Source: an uncultured Burkholderiales bacterium (GTDB taxonomy: Bacteria; Pseudomonadota; Gammaproteobacteria; Burkholderiales; Burkholderiaceae_C). Taken from it: DNA of 64,000 nt. Below are positions 1 to 9,605 of the stretch, one piece after another. The stretch covers positions 1 to 64,000 of the forward strand of contig CAIQBO010000021.1 of the NCBI GenBank assembly GCA_903870145.1, read 5' to 3'. The translations under genes were made by a program, and so were the position numbers. The first letter of the stretch is position 1; each line of letters starts with the position of its first letter. A model generated the notes under the pieces. The model made no database searches. It saw only the letters and a program-made list of their open reading frames with translations, and was not told the DNA's origin.

Positions 1-150
1 GAACACTGCTTCAATTTCCACATCTTGAATCGGATCGGTCGGCTGTTCAGGTTGAATCACTCGGCTGACCAAAAAATGCTTTTGTTTGGCGATGGGTATG
101 ACGGCTGTCCACTTGGTCAGCAGCAGTTTTTTGGGGTTCAAAGGGTTCAT
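1..150 (-). CDS. TIGR02450-type Trp-rich conserved small protein (partial, runs off window start)
   Basis: Manual minus-strand translation from ATG at 150: MNPLNPKKLLLTKWTAVIPIAKQKHFLVSRVIQPEQPTDPIQDVEIEAVF..., resembling the TIGR02450 family. Confidence 0.7.
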   Translation of the reverse strand, partial: MNPLNPKKLLLTKWTAVIPIAKQKHFLVSRVIQPEQPTDPIQDVEIEAVF

Positions 151-162
151 GCGTGAACGCTC

Positions 163-1350
163 TCAGGGCTTGCTTGGCATTTCTCGCGCCACTGCTTGGC
201 CCAGATCAATCACCGCCATGGCGTAGTAACTGCTCCAGTTGTAGCGGGTGATGGCGTAAAAGTTTTCAGTGCCCGCGACATACGTTGGGGCTTCATCGCC
301 ATTTAAAAGTTCAATCAAAGCCAAGGGGCCAGCGTGATTCAAAGCCTCGCCTTCTAAGATGGCCCCTTTGGCCGTGAAACTGGCCACGCTGAAAGTGGGC
401 AAGATGTCGGGGGCCATCAGGCCGTCCATGTCCACGCGCTGGGCGTCAAATTGAACCGGGTAGTGCGTGGGCATGCCGGTTTGCCATGCAAACGCTTTGA
501 AGTAATTCGCGACGGAGCCAATGGCATCGGCAGTGCTGTTGAATAAATTTATTTTTCCATCGCCGCTGAAATCCACGGCAAATTTTTCCCAACTCGAAGG
601 CATGAACTGGGGCAGGCCCATGGCACCGGCGTAGCTGCCAAGCAGGCTGATGGGTTTGATTTTTTCGCGCGCCGTCAAAACAAAATACTGCTCTAACTCA
701 CGCAAGAAAAAGGCTTGCCTTTCAGCTGCGCGTGGGTGCTCTTTGGGGAAATCAAAAGCCAATGTGGACAACGCATCCAACACACGGAAAGTGCCCATGT
801 GTTGCCCATAAAAAGTCTCCACACCCATGATTCCAACGATCATTTCTGCGGGAACGCCATAGGTTTTTTCAGCCAGCTCGAGCAGCGTTTGGTGTGCTTG
901 CCAAAATTTCACACCGGCCTGAATGCGCCGCGGTTCAATGAAGCGTGCTTGGTAAGCGTGCCAATTTTTTTTAACTGTTTGTGTGGCGGGTAAGATCAAT
1001 TTTTGAATGCTTGGAATCAGGCGTGCCTGGGCTAAATTTTTTTTCACCCAAGCCGGGTCGAGTTGCTGGCGTTTGGCTATTTCATCAGCCCAGGCCATGG
1101 TGTCTGCCCGTTTGGCATACGAGGGGCCCGCCTTGGCGGCCGTAGCGCTTTTGCCAGGCTTGGCGCCAGCCTTGGCTTTGAGCTTGCCGGCGGGGGCATT
1201 GGTCGGGGTTTGGGACTGCGCCGCAGGCACAGCCCCCGCCCACATCAGGCAGCAGACCCAAAGCAACAACCCCGCCAGCCCAAGCGCAGGCTTCTTGGCT
1301 GGCGCAGGTGCAGCAGGGGCACAGAAAAACAGAAAATGATCAAATCGCAT
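163..1350 (-). CDS. mltB: Lytic murein transglycosylase B family protein
   Basis: ORF 163..1461; likely internal start MRFDHFLFF at 1350. Motifs MIVGIMGVETFYGQHMGTFRVLDALSTLAFDFP and LLGSYAGAMGLPQFMPSSW are typical of MltB. Confidence 0.88.
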   Translation of the reverse strand: MRFDHFLFFCAPAAPAPAKKPALGLAGLLLWVCCLMWAGAVPAAQSQTPTNAPAGKLKAKAGAKPGKSATAAKAGPSYAKRADTMAWADEIAKRQQLDPAWVKKNLAQARLIPSIQKLILPATQTVKKNWHAYQARFIEPRRIQAGVKFWQAHQTLLELAEKTYGVPAEMIVGIMGVETFYGQHMGTFRVLDALSTLAFDFPKEHPRAAERQAFFLRELEQYFVLTAREKIKPISLLGSYAGAMGLPQFMPSSWEKFAVDFSGDGKINLFNSTADAIGSVANYFKAFAWQTGMPTHYPVQFDAQRVDMDGLMAPDILPTFSVASFTAKGAILEGEALNHAGPLALIELLNGDEAPTYVAGTENFYAITRYNWSSYYAMAVIDLGQAVAREMPSKP

Positions 1351-1450
1351 GCTTTCAAGTGTAGCCTTGCAGGAGCCGTGATAAGCTGGAAACCAAGCGC
1401 TTGGGCATGCCCTGTCCAAGTCAACGCAACCACCTCCAAACACAACGCAC

Positions 1451-2404
1451 ATGAGCGCCACTGGTTACTTCACCCACCGCGATTGCTGGAAACACGAAAT
1501 GGGCGCTGGACACCCGGAATGCCCCGACCGGCTGGACGCCATCGAAGACCGGTTGTTGATCACCGGCTTGGATCACGCCTTGCAAAGGCGTGAAGCAGCC
1601 CCTGCTGCCTTGTCTGACATTGAATTGGCGCATGGGCGCATGCACGTGGCCTCGCTGCGCGGTTTGAGCGATGCCCTGCGCGAGGATATCCAAGCCGGCG
1701 GGCCCAGTCACACGGCCTTGGACCCTGACACCTTCATGAATGTGCACTCCTGGGATGCCGCCTTGCGATCTGTGGGTGCGGCCATAGCAGCTACCGACGC
1801 GGTGCTCGCCGGTGAATTGGCCAACGCTTTTTGCGCTGTTCGCCCTCCTGGTCATCATGCTTGCCGCGACAAAGCCATGGGTTTTTGCCTCTTGAACAAT
1901 GTGGCCATCGCGGCCAAATATGCGCTGGAGCGCCATGGTTTGAAGCGCGTGGCCATTGTAGATTTTGATGTGCACCATGGCAATGGCACCGAGGACATTG
2001 TGGCGGGGGACGATCGCATCTTGATGGTCAGTTTTTTCCAGCACCCTTTTTACCCCTATGGTGGCTCTCAATCTGAAGCGAGCAACTTGGTCAACTTGCC
2101 GGTGCCCGCTTACACCAAGGGCATGGACGTGCGTGAACTGATTGAGAGCATGTGGATTCCGCGCTTGCATGAGCACAGGCCTGAAATGATTTTCATCAGC
2201 GCTGGCTTTGATGCGCACCGTGAAGACGATTTAGGGCAAATGGGATTGGTCGAGCAAGACTACGCTTGGATCACCCAGCGCATGAAAGACATCGCACAAA
2301 AATACGCCAAAGGCCGCATCGTCAGTTGCTTAGAAGGCGGTTACAACTTGAGCGCTTTGGCACGCAGCGTTGAAGCGCATTTGCGCGTTTTGGCCGATGT
2401 TTAA
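1451..2404 (+). CDS. Histone deacetylase family protein (HDAC/acetoin-utilisation-type deacetylase)
   Basis: RPPGHHACRDKAMGFCLLNNVAIAA, VAIVDFDVHHGNGTEDI, ISAGFDAHREDDLG. Confidence 0.92.
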   Translation: MSATGYFTHRDCWKHEMGAGHPECPDRLDAIEDRLLITGLDHALQRREAAPAALSDIELAHGRMHVASLRGLSDALREDIQAGGPSHTALDPDTFMNVHSWDAALRSVGAAIAATDAVLAGELANAFCAVRPPGHHACRDKAMGFCLLNNVAIAAKYALERHGLKRVAIVDFDVHHGNGTEDIVAGDDRILMVSFFQHPFYPYGGSQSEASNLVNLPVPAYTKGMDVRELIESMWIPRLHEHRPEMIFISAGFDAHREDDLGQMGLVEQDYAWITQRMKDIAQKYAKGRIVSCLEGGYNLSALARSVEAHLRVLADV

Positions 2405-2423
2405 TCAACCTGAGGCACTGAAC

Positions 2424-3695
2424 ATGGTGAGAAATACGCCAGCCTTGATGGACGACCCTGCTGTTTGGTGGGCTTCGCTCAACCCTGCGCTGGCATCACA
2501 AGAGTTGGCTTTGTTTGCCGCCTGTGCAGCGCTGGCCTGGGCTTTGGCATGGGCGCTGCGCCGCGCAACACCGAACCTGCAACTGTCGGTTTTGCTTGGC
2601 AGAAAATTGTTAGACGGTGTTTTATTTCCAACGCTGTTGCTGGGCTTGGTGTTTGCTGCTCGAACTTTTTGGGCGGTGAAAAACCCAGTGTGGGTGTTTG
2701 ATTTTTTGGTGCCCGTGTGCCTTTCGTTGGCGGTCATTCGCCTAGGGGTGCAAGTCTTGGAGGTGGCTTTCAAAGAAGCCGCGTGGGTGCGCCCGATAGA
2801 GCGCAGTTTGTCGTGGCTGGCTTGGGGGGCTGTGGTTTTGTGGTTGACGGGTTTGCTTCCCTTGTTGCTTGACGCACTGGACCAAATCCATTGGAAAGTG
2901 GGCGGCTCACATTTATCGGTCAGAACTTTTCTGGAAGGCTTGCTCACGACGGGCCTTGTCTTGCTGCTGACCTTGTGGCTGTCTTCGTCCGTTGAATCCA
3001 AGCTTTTGAAGTCTTCGACTGGCAGCGAGTTGTCACTGCGCAAAGCGGTCAGCAATGCGGTCAGCGTGCTCATGCTGTTTGTCGGCGTGATGCTGTCTTT
3101 GTCTGTGATTGGCATTGACCTGACCGCGCTGTCGGTTTTGGGTGGCGCCATTGGGGTCGGCATTGGTTTCGGACTTCAAAAATTAGCGGCCAATTACATC
3201 AGTGGTTTTGTGATTTTGGCCGAGCGAAGCATGCGCATTGGCGATACCGTCAAGGTCGATGGTTTTGAGGGCCGCATCACCGACATCAAGGCGCGCTTCA
3301 CCGTGATTCGTGCGCCCACCGGACGAGAATCGATCGTACCCAATGAAATGTTGACCAACAACCGCGTTGAAAATTTGTCTTTGGCAGACGCCAAAGTTTT
3401 GCAATCCACCATGGTCTGTGTAACTTACGGATCTGACGCCTTGCAGGTCATGGCTTTGCTGACTCAAGCCTGCGAAGTCCAGCCGAGTGTTTTGACCGAA
3501 CCGGCCCCTTATGTGACGCTTTCGAACTTCGCCTCTGATGGTTTGGAATTCACGGCCAACTATTGGGTCGACGATCGGCAACCTGGACTTTTGAGCTTGA
3601 AGTCAGAAGTGAACCTGGCCATTTTGCAGCGCTTGCAGGCGCATGGCATTGAGATCGCCTACCCTCAAAGGGTGGTGCATACAAGGGCCAGCTAA
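2424..3695 (+). CDS. Mechanosensitive ion channel family protein (MscS-like)
   Basis: ORF 2370..3695, likely start MVRNTPAL at 2424; LSVLGGAIGVGIGFGLQKLAANYISGFVILAERSMRIGDTVKVDGFEGRI. Confidence 0.88.
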   Translation: MVRNTPALMDDPAVWWASLNPALASQELALFAACAALAWALAWALRRATPNLQLSVLLGRKLLDGVLFPTLLLGLVFAARTFWAVKNPVWVFDFLVPVCLSLAVIRLGVQVLEVAFKEAAWVRPIERSLSWLAWGAVVLWLTGLLPLLLDALDQIHWKVGGSHLSVRTFLEGLLTTGLVLLLTLWLSSSVESKLLKSSTGSELSLRKAVSNAVSVLMLFVGVMLSLSVIGIDLTALSVLGGAIGVGIGFGLQKLAANYISGFVILAERSMRIGDTVKVDGFEGRITDIKARFTVIRAPTGRESIVPNEMLTNNRVENLSLADAKVLQSTMVCVTYGSDALQVMALLTQACEVQPSVLTEPAPYVTLSNFASDGLEFTANYWVDDRQPGLLSLKSEVNLAILQRLQAHGIEIAYPQRVVHTRAS

Positions 3696-3722
3696 TGACG
3701 CATTGGGCTGGTCCTCAAAGGC

Positions 3723-4715
3723 TCAAGCATCTGCCGAGAAGCCCACGGTCTTGACCAAGGGCCCCCACTTTTCAGTATCTGATTTAAGGCGTGCGGCCAA
3801 CTCTGCAGGTGAAGACGATTGGGCCTCCAAGCCCATCATGGCCAAGCCATTGACAGTCTCGGGCGCGGCCAAGGCCACACGCACGGCAGCGTTCAATCGG
3901 GTGATCACATCGACGGGTGTCTTGGCGGGCACATAAAAACCAAACCACTCGTCATAAGCAAATCCTTTGAGGCCTTGCTCGATCAAAGTGGGTGTGTTGG
4001 GTGCAAAGGGGCTGCGCTTGCTGCCCGAGGCGCCGAGCAAACGGCATTTGCCGGCTGCCACATGTTGCGTGAATTCCCCGATCGGGCCCGAGACAGCTGC
4101 AATTTGTCCACCGATCATGTCCAAAATAGCGGGTTGTGTTCCTCTGAAAGCCACGTGTTTGAGGTCGATGTCGGCGAATTTTCCCATCAAGGAGCCGATG
4201 AAGTGGGGCGTAGATCCTGCAGCAGGCGAGCCAAAATTGGCCATCATCGGGTTGGCCTTGCACCATGCCAAAAAGTCAGGGACGGATTTCACGCTGGCAG
4301 GCACCATCGGGCCGACGGCAAATCCAAAGTCAAAAGTGCAACCCAAAGAGACAGGCGCCAGATCGGCCACCGGGTCGTAAGGAAGTTTCTTGTAGATGTG
4401 CGGATAAATGCCCAGCATCGACATGGGTGTTTGCAGCATGGTGGCGCCATCGGGCGTTGCATTGCGTACAAACTGCACCGCAATTTGGCCGCCGGCTCCC
4501 GTTTTGTTTTCCACGAAAGCGGTTTTGGCGTAGGAGGTGGGGGCTATTTTTTCTCCTACGCGTCGGCAAATGGCGTCTGAGGTGCCGCCGGGGGGAAAGC
4601 CAGTGACAATCTTCACGCTTTCTAGCTGCGCCTGGGCCCAAGCCCGCTGGCCCACAGTGCCAAGCAAACCAGCCACACTGAACAGTTGAACGACATCACG
4701 GCGTGAGATGGACAT
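3723..4715 (-). CDS. Bug-family tripartite tricarboxylate transporter substrate-binding protein
   Basis: Signal peptide MSISRRDVVQLFSVAGLLGTVGQRAWAQ; IVTGFPPGGTSDAICRRVGEKI, MSMLGIYPHIYKKLPYDPVADLAPVSL. Confidence 0.9.
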   Translation of the reverse strand: MSISRRDVVQLFSVAGLLGTVGQRAWAQAQLESVKIVTGFPPGGTSDAICRRVGEKIAPTSYAKTAFVENKTGAGGQIAVQFVRNATPDGATMLQTPMSMLGIYPHIYKKLPYDPVADLAPVSLGCTFDFGFAVGPMVPASVKSVPDFLAWCKANPMMANFGSPAAGSTPHFIGSLMGKFADIDLKHVAFRGTQPAILDMIGGQIAAVSGPIGEFTQHVAAGKCRLLGASGSKRSPFAPNTPTLIEQGLKGFAYDEWFGFYVPAKTPVDVITRLNAAVRVALAAPETVNGLAMMGLEAQSSSPAELAARLKSDTEKWGPLVKTVGFSADA

Positions 4716-5002
4716 GCAGACCCCTTTGTTAATAAAGGGCCTGATTGTGGGGGAACCGAGCTAAGCGTGTCTAGATCAGGTAATCCCTAATCTTTCCAAG
4801 ACCTTGCCAAACCCAGCGCTGCGACATGTTCAAACCCGCCCTCTCTTGATTTGGGCTTGCATTATGATGCGGTCAATAGGATCTGCTCGTTAACTTTTTG
4901 CGCTGCGATAAAGTGCTCGAGTTTGACAAAGATGGAAATTACAAGGCACAACGCCTATCCAGATTGAGTGACACAAATCGTAGCGAAACGGAGGCTGCTT
5001 CA

Positions 5003-5605
5003 ATGAAATTTCAGAAATCCCAAGCTGTCGCAAAGATAGCGGCAAGCTGTTTGCTGGTTTTGGCGGGCACTGCAAACGCACACGCCGGCCATGATGCATC
5101 AAGTCTCGCCTCTGGACTGCTTCATCCCTTGGGGCTGGACCACATGCTGGCCATGCTGGCGGTTGGTTTGTGGTCGGTCAATGCATTGCCTGCGCAGCGT
5201 GCGTGGCAAGGCCCCGCGCTTTTCATGCTCGCCCTGATGGTGGGTGCAGTGATTGGCTTGCAGGGCCTGCAGTTTGCGATGCTCGAGCATTTGACTGCCC
5301 TGAGCCTTGTCTTGTTTGGAGCCTTGTTGATGATGCGTGTGCATCAAGTGCCCGTCCTGCTCGGTTGGGGTGTGGTTGCGCTTTCAGGTCTGGTTCATGG
5401 CATGGCGCATGGTGCTGAAGCACCCGCCCATGGAATCTCGGCCTATGCGTTTGGGTTTTTGGCCACAACTGCAGTGCTGCATTTCGCAGGCATTGCCACT
5501 GGCTTGGGTTTGCGCAACTTCATGTCACGCCGATCAAGTGTGGTGGTGGTATTGCTGGGCTCGATTCTGAGCCTGGCAGGCCTTTATCTCATTGGCCATG
5601 CATGA
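5003..5605 (+). CDS. HupE/UreJ family membrane protein
   Basis: Start MKFQKSQAVAKIAAS at 5003; HAGHDASSLASGLLHPLGLDHMLAMLAVGLW and GLVHGMAHGAEAP are HupE/UreJ signatures. Confidence 0.88.
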   Translation: MKFQKSQAVAKIAASCLLVLAGTANAHAGHDASSLASGLLHPLGLDHMLAMLAVGLWSVNALPAQRAWQGPALFMLALMVGAVIGLQGLQFAMLEHLTALSLVLFGALLMMRVHQVPVLLGWGVVALSGLVHGMAHGAEAPAHGISAYAFGFLATTAVLHFAGIATGLGLRNFMSRRSSVVVVLLGSILSLAGLYLIGHA

Positions 5606-5698
5606 AATCATTCTGACCGGTTTCATTCTGCAAATGTTCTAGCAAATGTGAGAGCACGATGACCCGTGCAGTGACGCAATTGATCCGAGTTGAATCAA

Positions 5699-6991
5699 TT
5701 AAATCATCAACGAAGGCAAAAACAAACTCAGCTGCGGAAACGTCAGCAAGAACCCCAAGGTGATGATTTGCATGGCCACGAAAGGCCAGCAGCCTTTGAA
5801 AATGGTACCCAGACCCACCTTGGGCAGCAAGGTGTTGAGCACAAACAAGTTCATACCAACGGGTGGTGAGATCAAGCCAATCTGTATCACCATGACGATC
5901 AGCACGCCAAACCAAACGGGGTCAAAGCCGAGTTGAACCACGATTGGGAAGAACAGGGGAATGGTCAAGAGCACCATGGTCAGCTCTTCCATCACAGTGC
6001 CCAAAATGACGTAGATCACCATCATGGCGGCCACCACCATGAGGGGTGACAAGCCCAAATGCGTGATCCATTCTTTCAAGTCGCCTGGCATGGTGGTGAA
6101 GTTTACAAAGTTGGCAAACACGGTGGCAGCAATCAGCAAAGTAAAGAGCATGCCCGTGGTGCGTGCGGACTCCACCAAAATGTCGATCAAAGATTGCCAC
6201 GTCAAGGCTTTGCGTGCCCAGGCAAACAAGAAGGCACCTGCTGCGCCCATGCCAGCGCCTTCGGTGGCCGTGAAGATGCCGCCATAGATACCGCCCAGCA
6301 CCACAAACACCAAGAGCAGCACACCCCAAATACCGCGCAATGCTTCAAAGCGTTCGGGCCAAGTGAATTTCTCTCCAGCCGGTGCATGTTCTGGGTCGCG
6401 TGAGGTCATGATCACCACCGCCACCATCAACAAGATGGCCGTCAAAATGCCAGGAATGACGCCGGCTGCAAACAATTTTCCAATGTGCGTTTCAGTCACG
6501 ATACCGTAAATCACCATGATGGTTGAAGGCGGAATCATGATGCCCAAAGTGCCGCCAGCTGCGATCACACCGGTTGACAGCGCATCGCTGTAGCCCAATT
6601 TTTTCATCGAAGGATAGGCCACCTTGCTCATGGTGGCGGCTGTTGCGATAGAAGAGCCGCAGATCGCACCAAAGCCAGCGCAAGCTGCAATGGTGGCATG
6701 CGCCAAGCCTCCTCTGCGGTGCCCAATGAAGGTGTAAGCGGCATGAAAAAGTTCATGCGCCAAACCAGCGCGCGCCACAAAGTTGCCCATCAAAATAAAC
6801 AGCGGTATGACCGACAAGGTGTAGGCAAAACCAGTTTCTTGCACCACCTGCGCCATGCTGGCCAGTGCGGGCATCCAGCCACGCGTCAAGCCAATGCCCA
6901 CGATGCCCACCAAGCCCATGGAAAAGGCCAGCGGCATGCGCAGCAGGGCCAGCGCGAAAATAGCGATGAATCCAATCAGAGCTTCAATCAC
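5699..6991 (-). CDS. dctM: TRAP transporter large permease (DctM-like)
   Basis: 430 aa polytopic protein; GFGAICGSSIATAATMSKVAYPSMKKLGY, GTLGIMIPPSTIMVIYGIVTE. Confidence 0.93.
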   Translation of the reverse strand: MIEALIGFIAIFALALLRMPLAFSMGLVGIVGIGLTRGWMPALASMAQVVQETGFAYTLSVIPLFILMGNFVARAGLAHELFHAAYTFIGHRRGGLAHATIAACAGFGAICGSSIATAATMSKVAYPSMKKLGYSDALSTGVIAAGGTLGIMIPPSTIMVIYGIVTETHIGKLFAAGVIPGILTAILLMVAVVIMTSRDPEHAPAGEKFTWPERFEALRGIWGVLLLVFVVLGGIYGGIFTATEGAGMGAAGAFLFAWARKALTWQSLIDILVESARTTGMLFTLLIAATVFANFVNFTTMPGDLKEWITHLGLSPLMVVAAMMVIYVILGTVMEELTMVLLTIPLFFPIVVQLGFDPVWFGVLIVMVIQIGLISPPVGMNLFVLNTLLPKVGLGTIFKGCWPFVAMQIITLGFLLTFPQLSLFLPSLMI

Positions 6992-7473
6992 AGCACACCG
7001 CCTTCAGACTCTTCGTCTGGGCTAAGAGGTTGAAAGACCAACATCAAATGCACGATACCCGCCAAGGCGCATAAAAACCCCATGCCCATGATGAAGGGGG
7101 CTTTGGAGAGTTTGAGCTGCGCTGTGGTCTCGCCAAAAGCAGCAAAATCAATGCCCGTTGAGATCATCAACCACCCCAAGGCCAGCAGCGCCAAGCTGCA
7201 CGCAAAGTTGATGAAGGCTTTTTGAAATTGAACAAAGGAAGCGGGCCAAAAACTGTCCAAGGAGTCAAACACCACGTGCTCACCGCGCCTTGAAACCAAG
7301 GGCAGTGCGCCAAAAATCACCACCACCATGAGTAACTCCGTCAATTCCAAAGAGCCGGGAATCGAGTGGGATAAGAGTTTCCTGCCGCTGACATCAAAAA
7401 ATGTCAGCACCATGATGGCAAACAAAGCCAACGCGGACAGCAGGCTGCAAAGTGTGTCAAGTAACTTGTTCAA
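6988..7473 (-). CDS. dctQ: TRAP transporter small permease (DctQ-like)
   Basis: 161 aa, 4 TM-like segments, overlaps the dctM start by 4 nt; FDVSGRKLLSHSIPGSLELTELLMV. Confidence 0.88.
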   Translation of the reverse strand: MNKLLDTLCSLLSALALFAIMVLTFFDVSGRKLLSHSIPGSLELTELLMVVVIFGALPLVSRRGEHVVFDSLDSFWPASFVQFQKAFINFACSLALLALGWLMISTGIDFAAFGETTAQLKLSKAPFIMGMGFLCALAGIVHLMLVFQPLSPDEESEGGVL

Positions 7474-7493
7474 GTGGATCCTTCAAGGCATCG

Positions 7494-7533
7494 AAAAAAA
7501 AGCGGCACCAGCCGATTTTGACAGGTACCGCTT
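7494..7533 (-). terminator. Rho-independent terminator/attenuator between dctP and dctQM
   Basis: Minus strand: AAGCGGUACC (7533-7524), 14-nt loop, GGUGCCGCUU (7509-7500): 10-bp stem with one G-U pair, followed by a U run (7501-7494). Confidence 0.8.
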
Positions 7534-7570
7534 GCAGCCCGATGACAAACATCAGGCAATCGATGCTGCT

Positions 7571-8599
7571 TTACTTTTCGAGTTTAGCAATTTCGGCGCG
7601 AAACTCAGCCAGAACTTTGGCGGGGTCCTTCAAGCCTTTGGCCTTGGATGCGTTAATCCAGTTTTGCTCAAGCGCTTTTGTTTTGGTTTTAACTTCGGCC
7701 ACAAATTTGGCATCGGCTTTGGTGACCACCACATTGTTCACTTGCATCAAGGCAAAGGCGCGGCGGTCGACCTTGTCCCAGCCTCGGCCGTAGATGCGTG
7801 CGGCGGTCTCGCCTGAAATAGCGTCTACCGCTTTTTTATCTTCGGCTGATAACTTGTCGTATTTGGCTTGGTTCATCATGAACACGAAACTGGTGTTGTA
7901 CAGGCCGCCAGGGAAAGTGGTGGCGTGCTTGATGATCTTGTCGATCTTGAAGGACTCGGTCGACTCAGCAGGGAACAAAGTGCCGTCCATCACGCCGGTG
8001 GACAGCAGCTCATAAGAGTCTGGGGCGGGCTTGAGCGTCACGTTCATGTTCAGCGTTTTGGACATGTCATTGACCATGCCGCCGCCAACGCGGAATTTCA
8101 GACCCGACAAATCTTCTACTTTCGTGATGGCGCGCTTGGTGTTAAAAACAATGCCAGGGCCGTGCGTGAACAAGGTGATGACTTTGACGCCTTGATGCTC
8201 GGCGGCAAATTCGGGGTACTTGCCCGAGACGCGGCTCATGGCCACCGAAATGGCCTCAGCGCTGTCACCTAAAAAGGGCAGCTCCGACATTTGGGGGTGC
8301 GCAAAACGGCCGGGTGTGTAGCCGTGTACGGTGTAGGACAAATCGGCCAAGCCATTTTTCACTGCGTCATAAGTGCCAGGTGCGGGTGTGACGCCACGGG
8401 GCAAAATATTGCATTTAATGCGGGCCTTGGTGTTGGCCTCCAGCAAGTCGCACCATTCCTTTTGCGCCATGCTCAGTGAGTGGCTGGGGGGCAGCCAGCT
8501 GGAGACGGTCAACACCGTCTCGGCTTGGGCCTGGCCCGTCAAACCAGCCAAGGCCACAACGGCAACGCTCAAAAGGGTCTTTTTCATCAAGGGCTCCAC
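7571..8599 (-). CDS. dctP: TRAP transporter substrate-binding protein (DctP-like)
   Basis: Signal peptide; LTVSSWLPPSHSLSMAQKEWCDLLEANTKARIKCNILP; KFRVGGGMVNDMSKTLNMNVTLKPAPDSYELLSTGVMDG. Likely start MKKTLLS at 8587. Confidence 0.88.
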   Translation of the reverse strand: MEPLMKKTLLSVAVVALAGLTGQAQAETVLTVSSWLPPSHSLSMAQKEWCDLLEANTKARIKCNILPRGVTPAPGTYDAVKNGLADLSYTVHGYTPGRFAHPQMSELPFLGDSAEAISVAMSRVSGKYPEFAAEHQGVKVITLFTHGPGIVFNTKRAITKVEDLSGLKFRVGGGMVNDMSKTLNMNVTLKPAPDSYELLSTGVMDGTLFPAESTESFKIDKIIKHATTFPGGLYNTSFVFMMNQAKYDKLSAEDKKAVDAISGETAARIYGRGWDKVDRRAFALMQVNNVVVTKADAKFVAEVKTKTKALEQNWINASKAKGLKDPAKVLAEFRAEIAKLEK

Positions 8600-8668
8600 T
8601 CAAAATAAGTTATAGAAAAAATCTCATAAGGGCTTGGCCCCCGCAACCCTGGATGCTAACCCGAATTT

Positions 8669-8686
8669 ACCAACCGATTGGTCGGT
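8669..8686. promoter_or_regulatory. Operator-like imperfect dyad ACCAACCGATTGGTCGGT
   Basis: Imperfect palindrome in the divergent dctP/etfB intergenic region; TetR-family-operator-like form (inference). Confidence 0.45.
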
Positions 8687-8789
8687 GAATTCCCGAGGTT
8701 TATCAGCGAAAATAGCCCAGGGCTTGCGATAAAATTACGAACGGTCGTGCTTTTTTGCGCAAAGCCACTCAATCTGGGTTCTGAGGCAC

Positions 8790-8815
8790 AATTGACGTTA
8801 ACGTTAACGTCAATT
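8790..8815. promoter_or_regulatory. 26-bp perfect palindrome AATTGACGTTAACGTTAACGTCAATT upstream of etfB
   Basis: Exact self-complementarity read from sequence; resembles LiuR-type ACGTNAACGT operators as I recall them. Confidence 0.7.
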
Positions 8816-8849
8816 TGCAGCGCCCCTGCTTAACAATGGAGATCTGGTG

Positions 8850-9605
8850 ATGAAAATTCTTGTACCCGTCAAACGGGTGGTCGACTACAACGTGAAAGTG
8901 CGCGTCAAATCAGACGGCACGGGCGTGGACATTGCGAATGTGAAGATGAGCATGAACCCCTTTGACGAAATTGCCATTGAAGAAGCCGTGCGCTTGCGAG
9001 AAAAGGGCGTGGCCACCGAAGTGATTGCAGTGTCATGCGGCGTCACGCAGTGCCAAGAAACTTTGCGCACCGCCATGGCCATCGGAGCAGACCGCGCCAT
9101 CTTGGTGGAAGTTCCCGCAGATTTAGATTTGCAGCCCTTGGCCGTGGCCAAGTTGCTCAAAGCCATCGTCGACAAAGAACTACCTGGCTTGGTTATTTTG
9201 GGCAAACAAGCGATTGACGACGATTGCAATCAAACCGGACAAATGTTGGCCGCATTGGCCGATTTGCCGCAAGCCACATTTGCCTCCAAAGTTGAAGTGC
9301 TGGACGGCCAAGCCCACGTGACCCGCGAAATTGACGGAGGCTTGGAAGTCATCACGGTGGCTTTGCCTGCCGTCATCACCACCGATTTGCGTTTGAACGA
9401 ACCGCGCTATGTGACCTTGCCCAACATCATGAAGGCCAAGAAAAAACAAATGGACGTGTTTAAGCCCGAAGATTTGGGCGTTGACGTGAGCCCGCGCATC
9501 AGCACACTCAAAGTCAGTGAGCCTCCCAAACGTTCGGCCGGCATCAAGGTGCCCGATGTCGCAACCCTGGTTGATAAATTAAAAAATGTGGCGAAAGTAA
9601 TATGA
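8850..9605 (+). CDS. etfB: Electron transfer flavoprotein beta subunit
   Basis: [60 protein letters not shown] (GTG at 8847 also possible). Confidence 0.96.
   Translation: MKILVPVKRVVDYNVKVRVKSDGTGVDIANVKMSMNPFDEIAIEEAVRLREKGVATEVIAVSCGVTQCQETLRTAMAIGADRAILVEVPADLDLQPLAVAKLLKAIVDKELPGLVILGKQAIDDDCNQTGQMLAALADLPQATFASKVEVLDGQAHVTREIDGGLEVITVALPAVITTDLRLNEPRYVTLPNIMKAKKKQMDVFKPEDLGVDVSPRISTLKVSEPPKRSAGIKVPDVATLVDKLKNVAKVI

Noticed and set aside
1421-2218. 265-aa minus-strand ORF opposite the HDAC-like gene
   Set aside because: Antisense to a well-supported deacetylase; composition looks like codon-bias shadow and there are no recognisable motifs.
4716-5002. Possible cobalamin or Ni riboswitch upstream of hupE
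   Set aside because: Searched by eye for a B12-box-like core and a stable multi-stem layout; none convincing.
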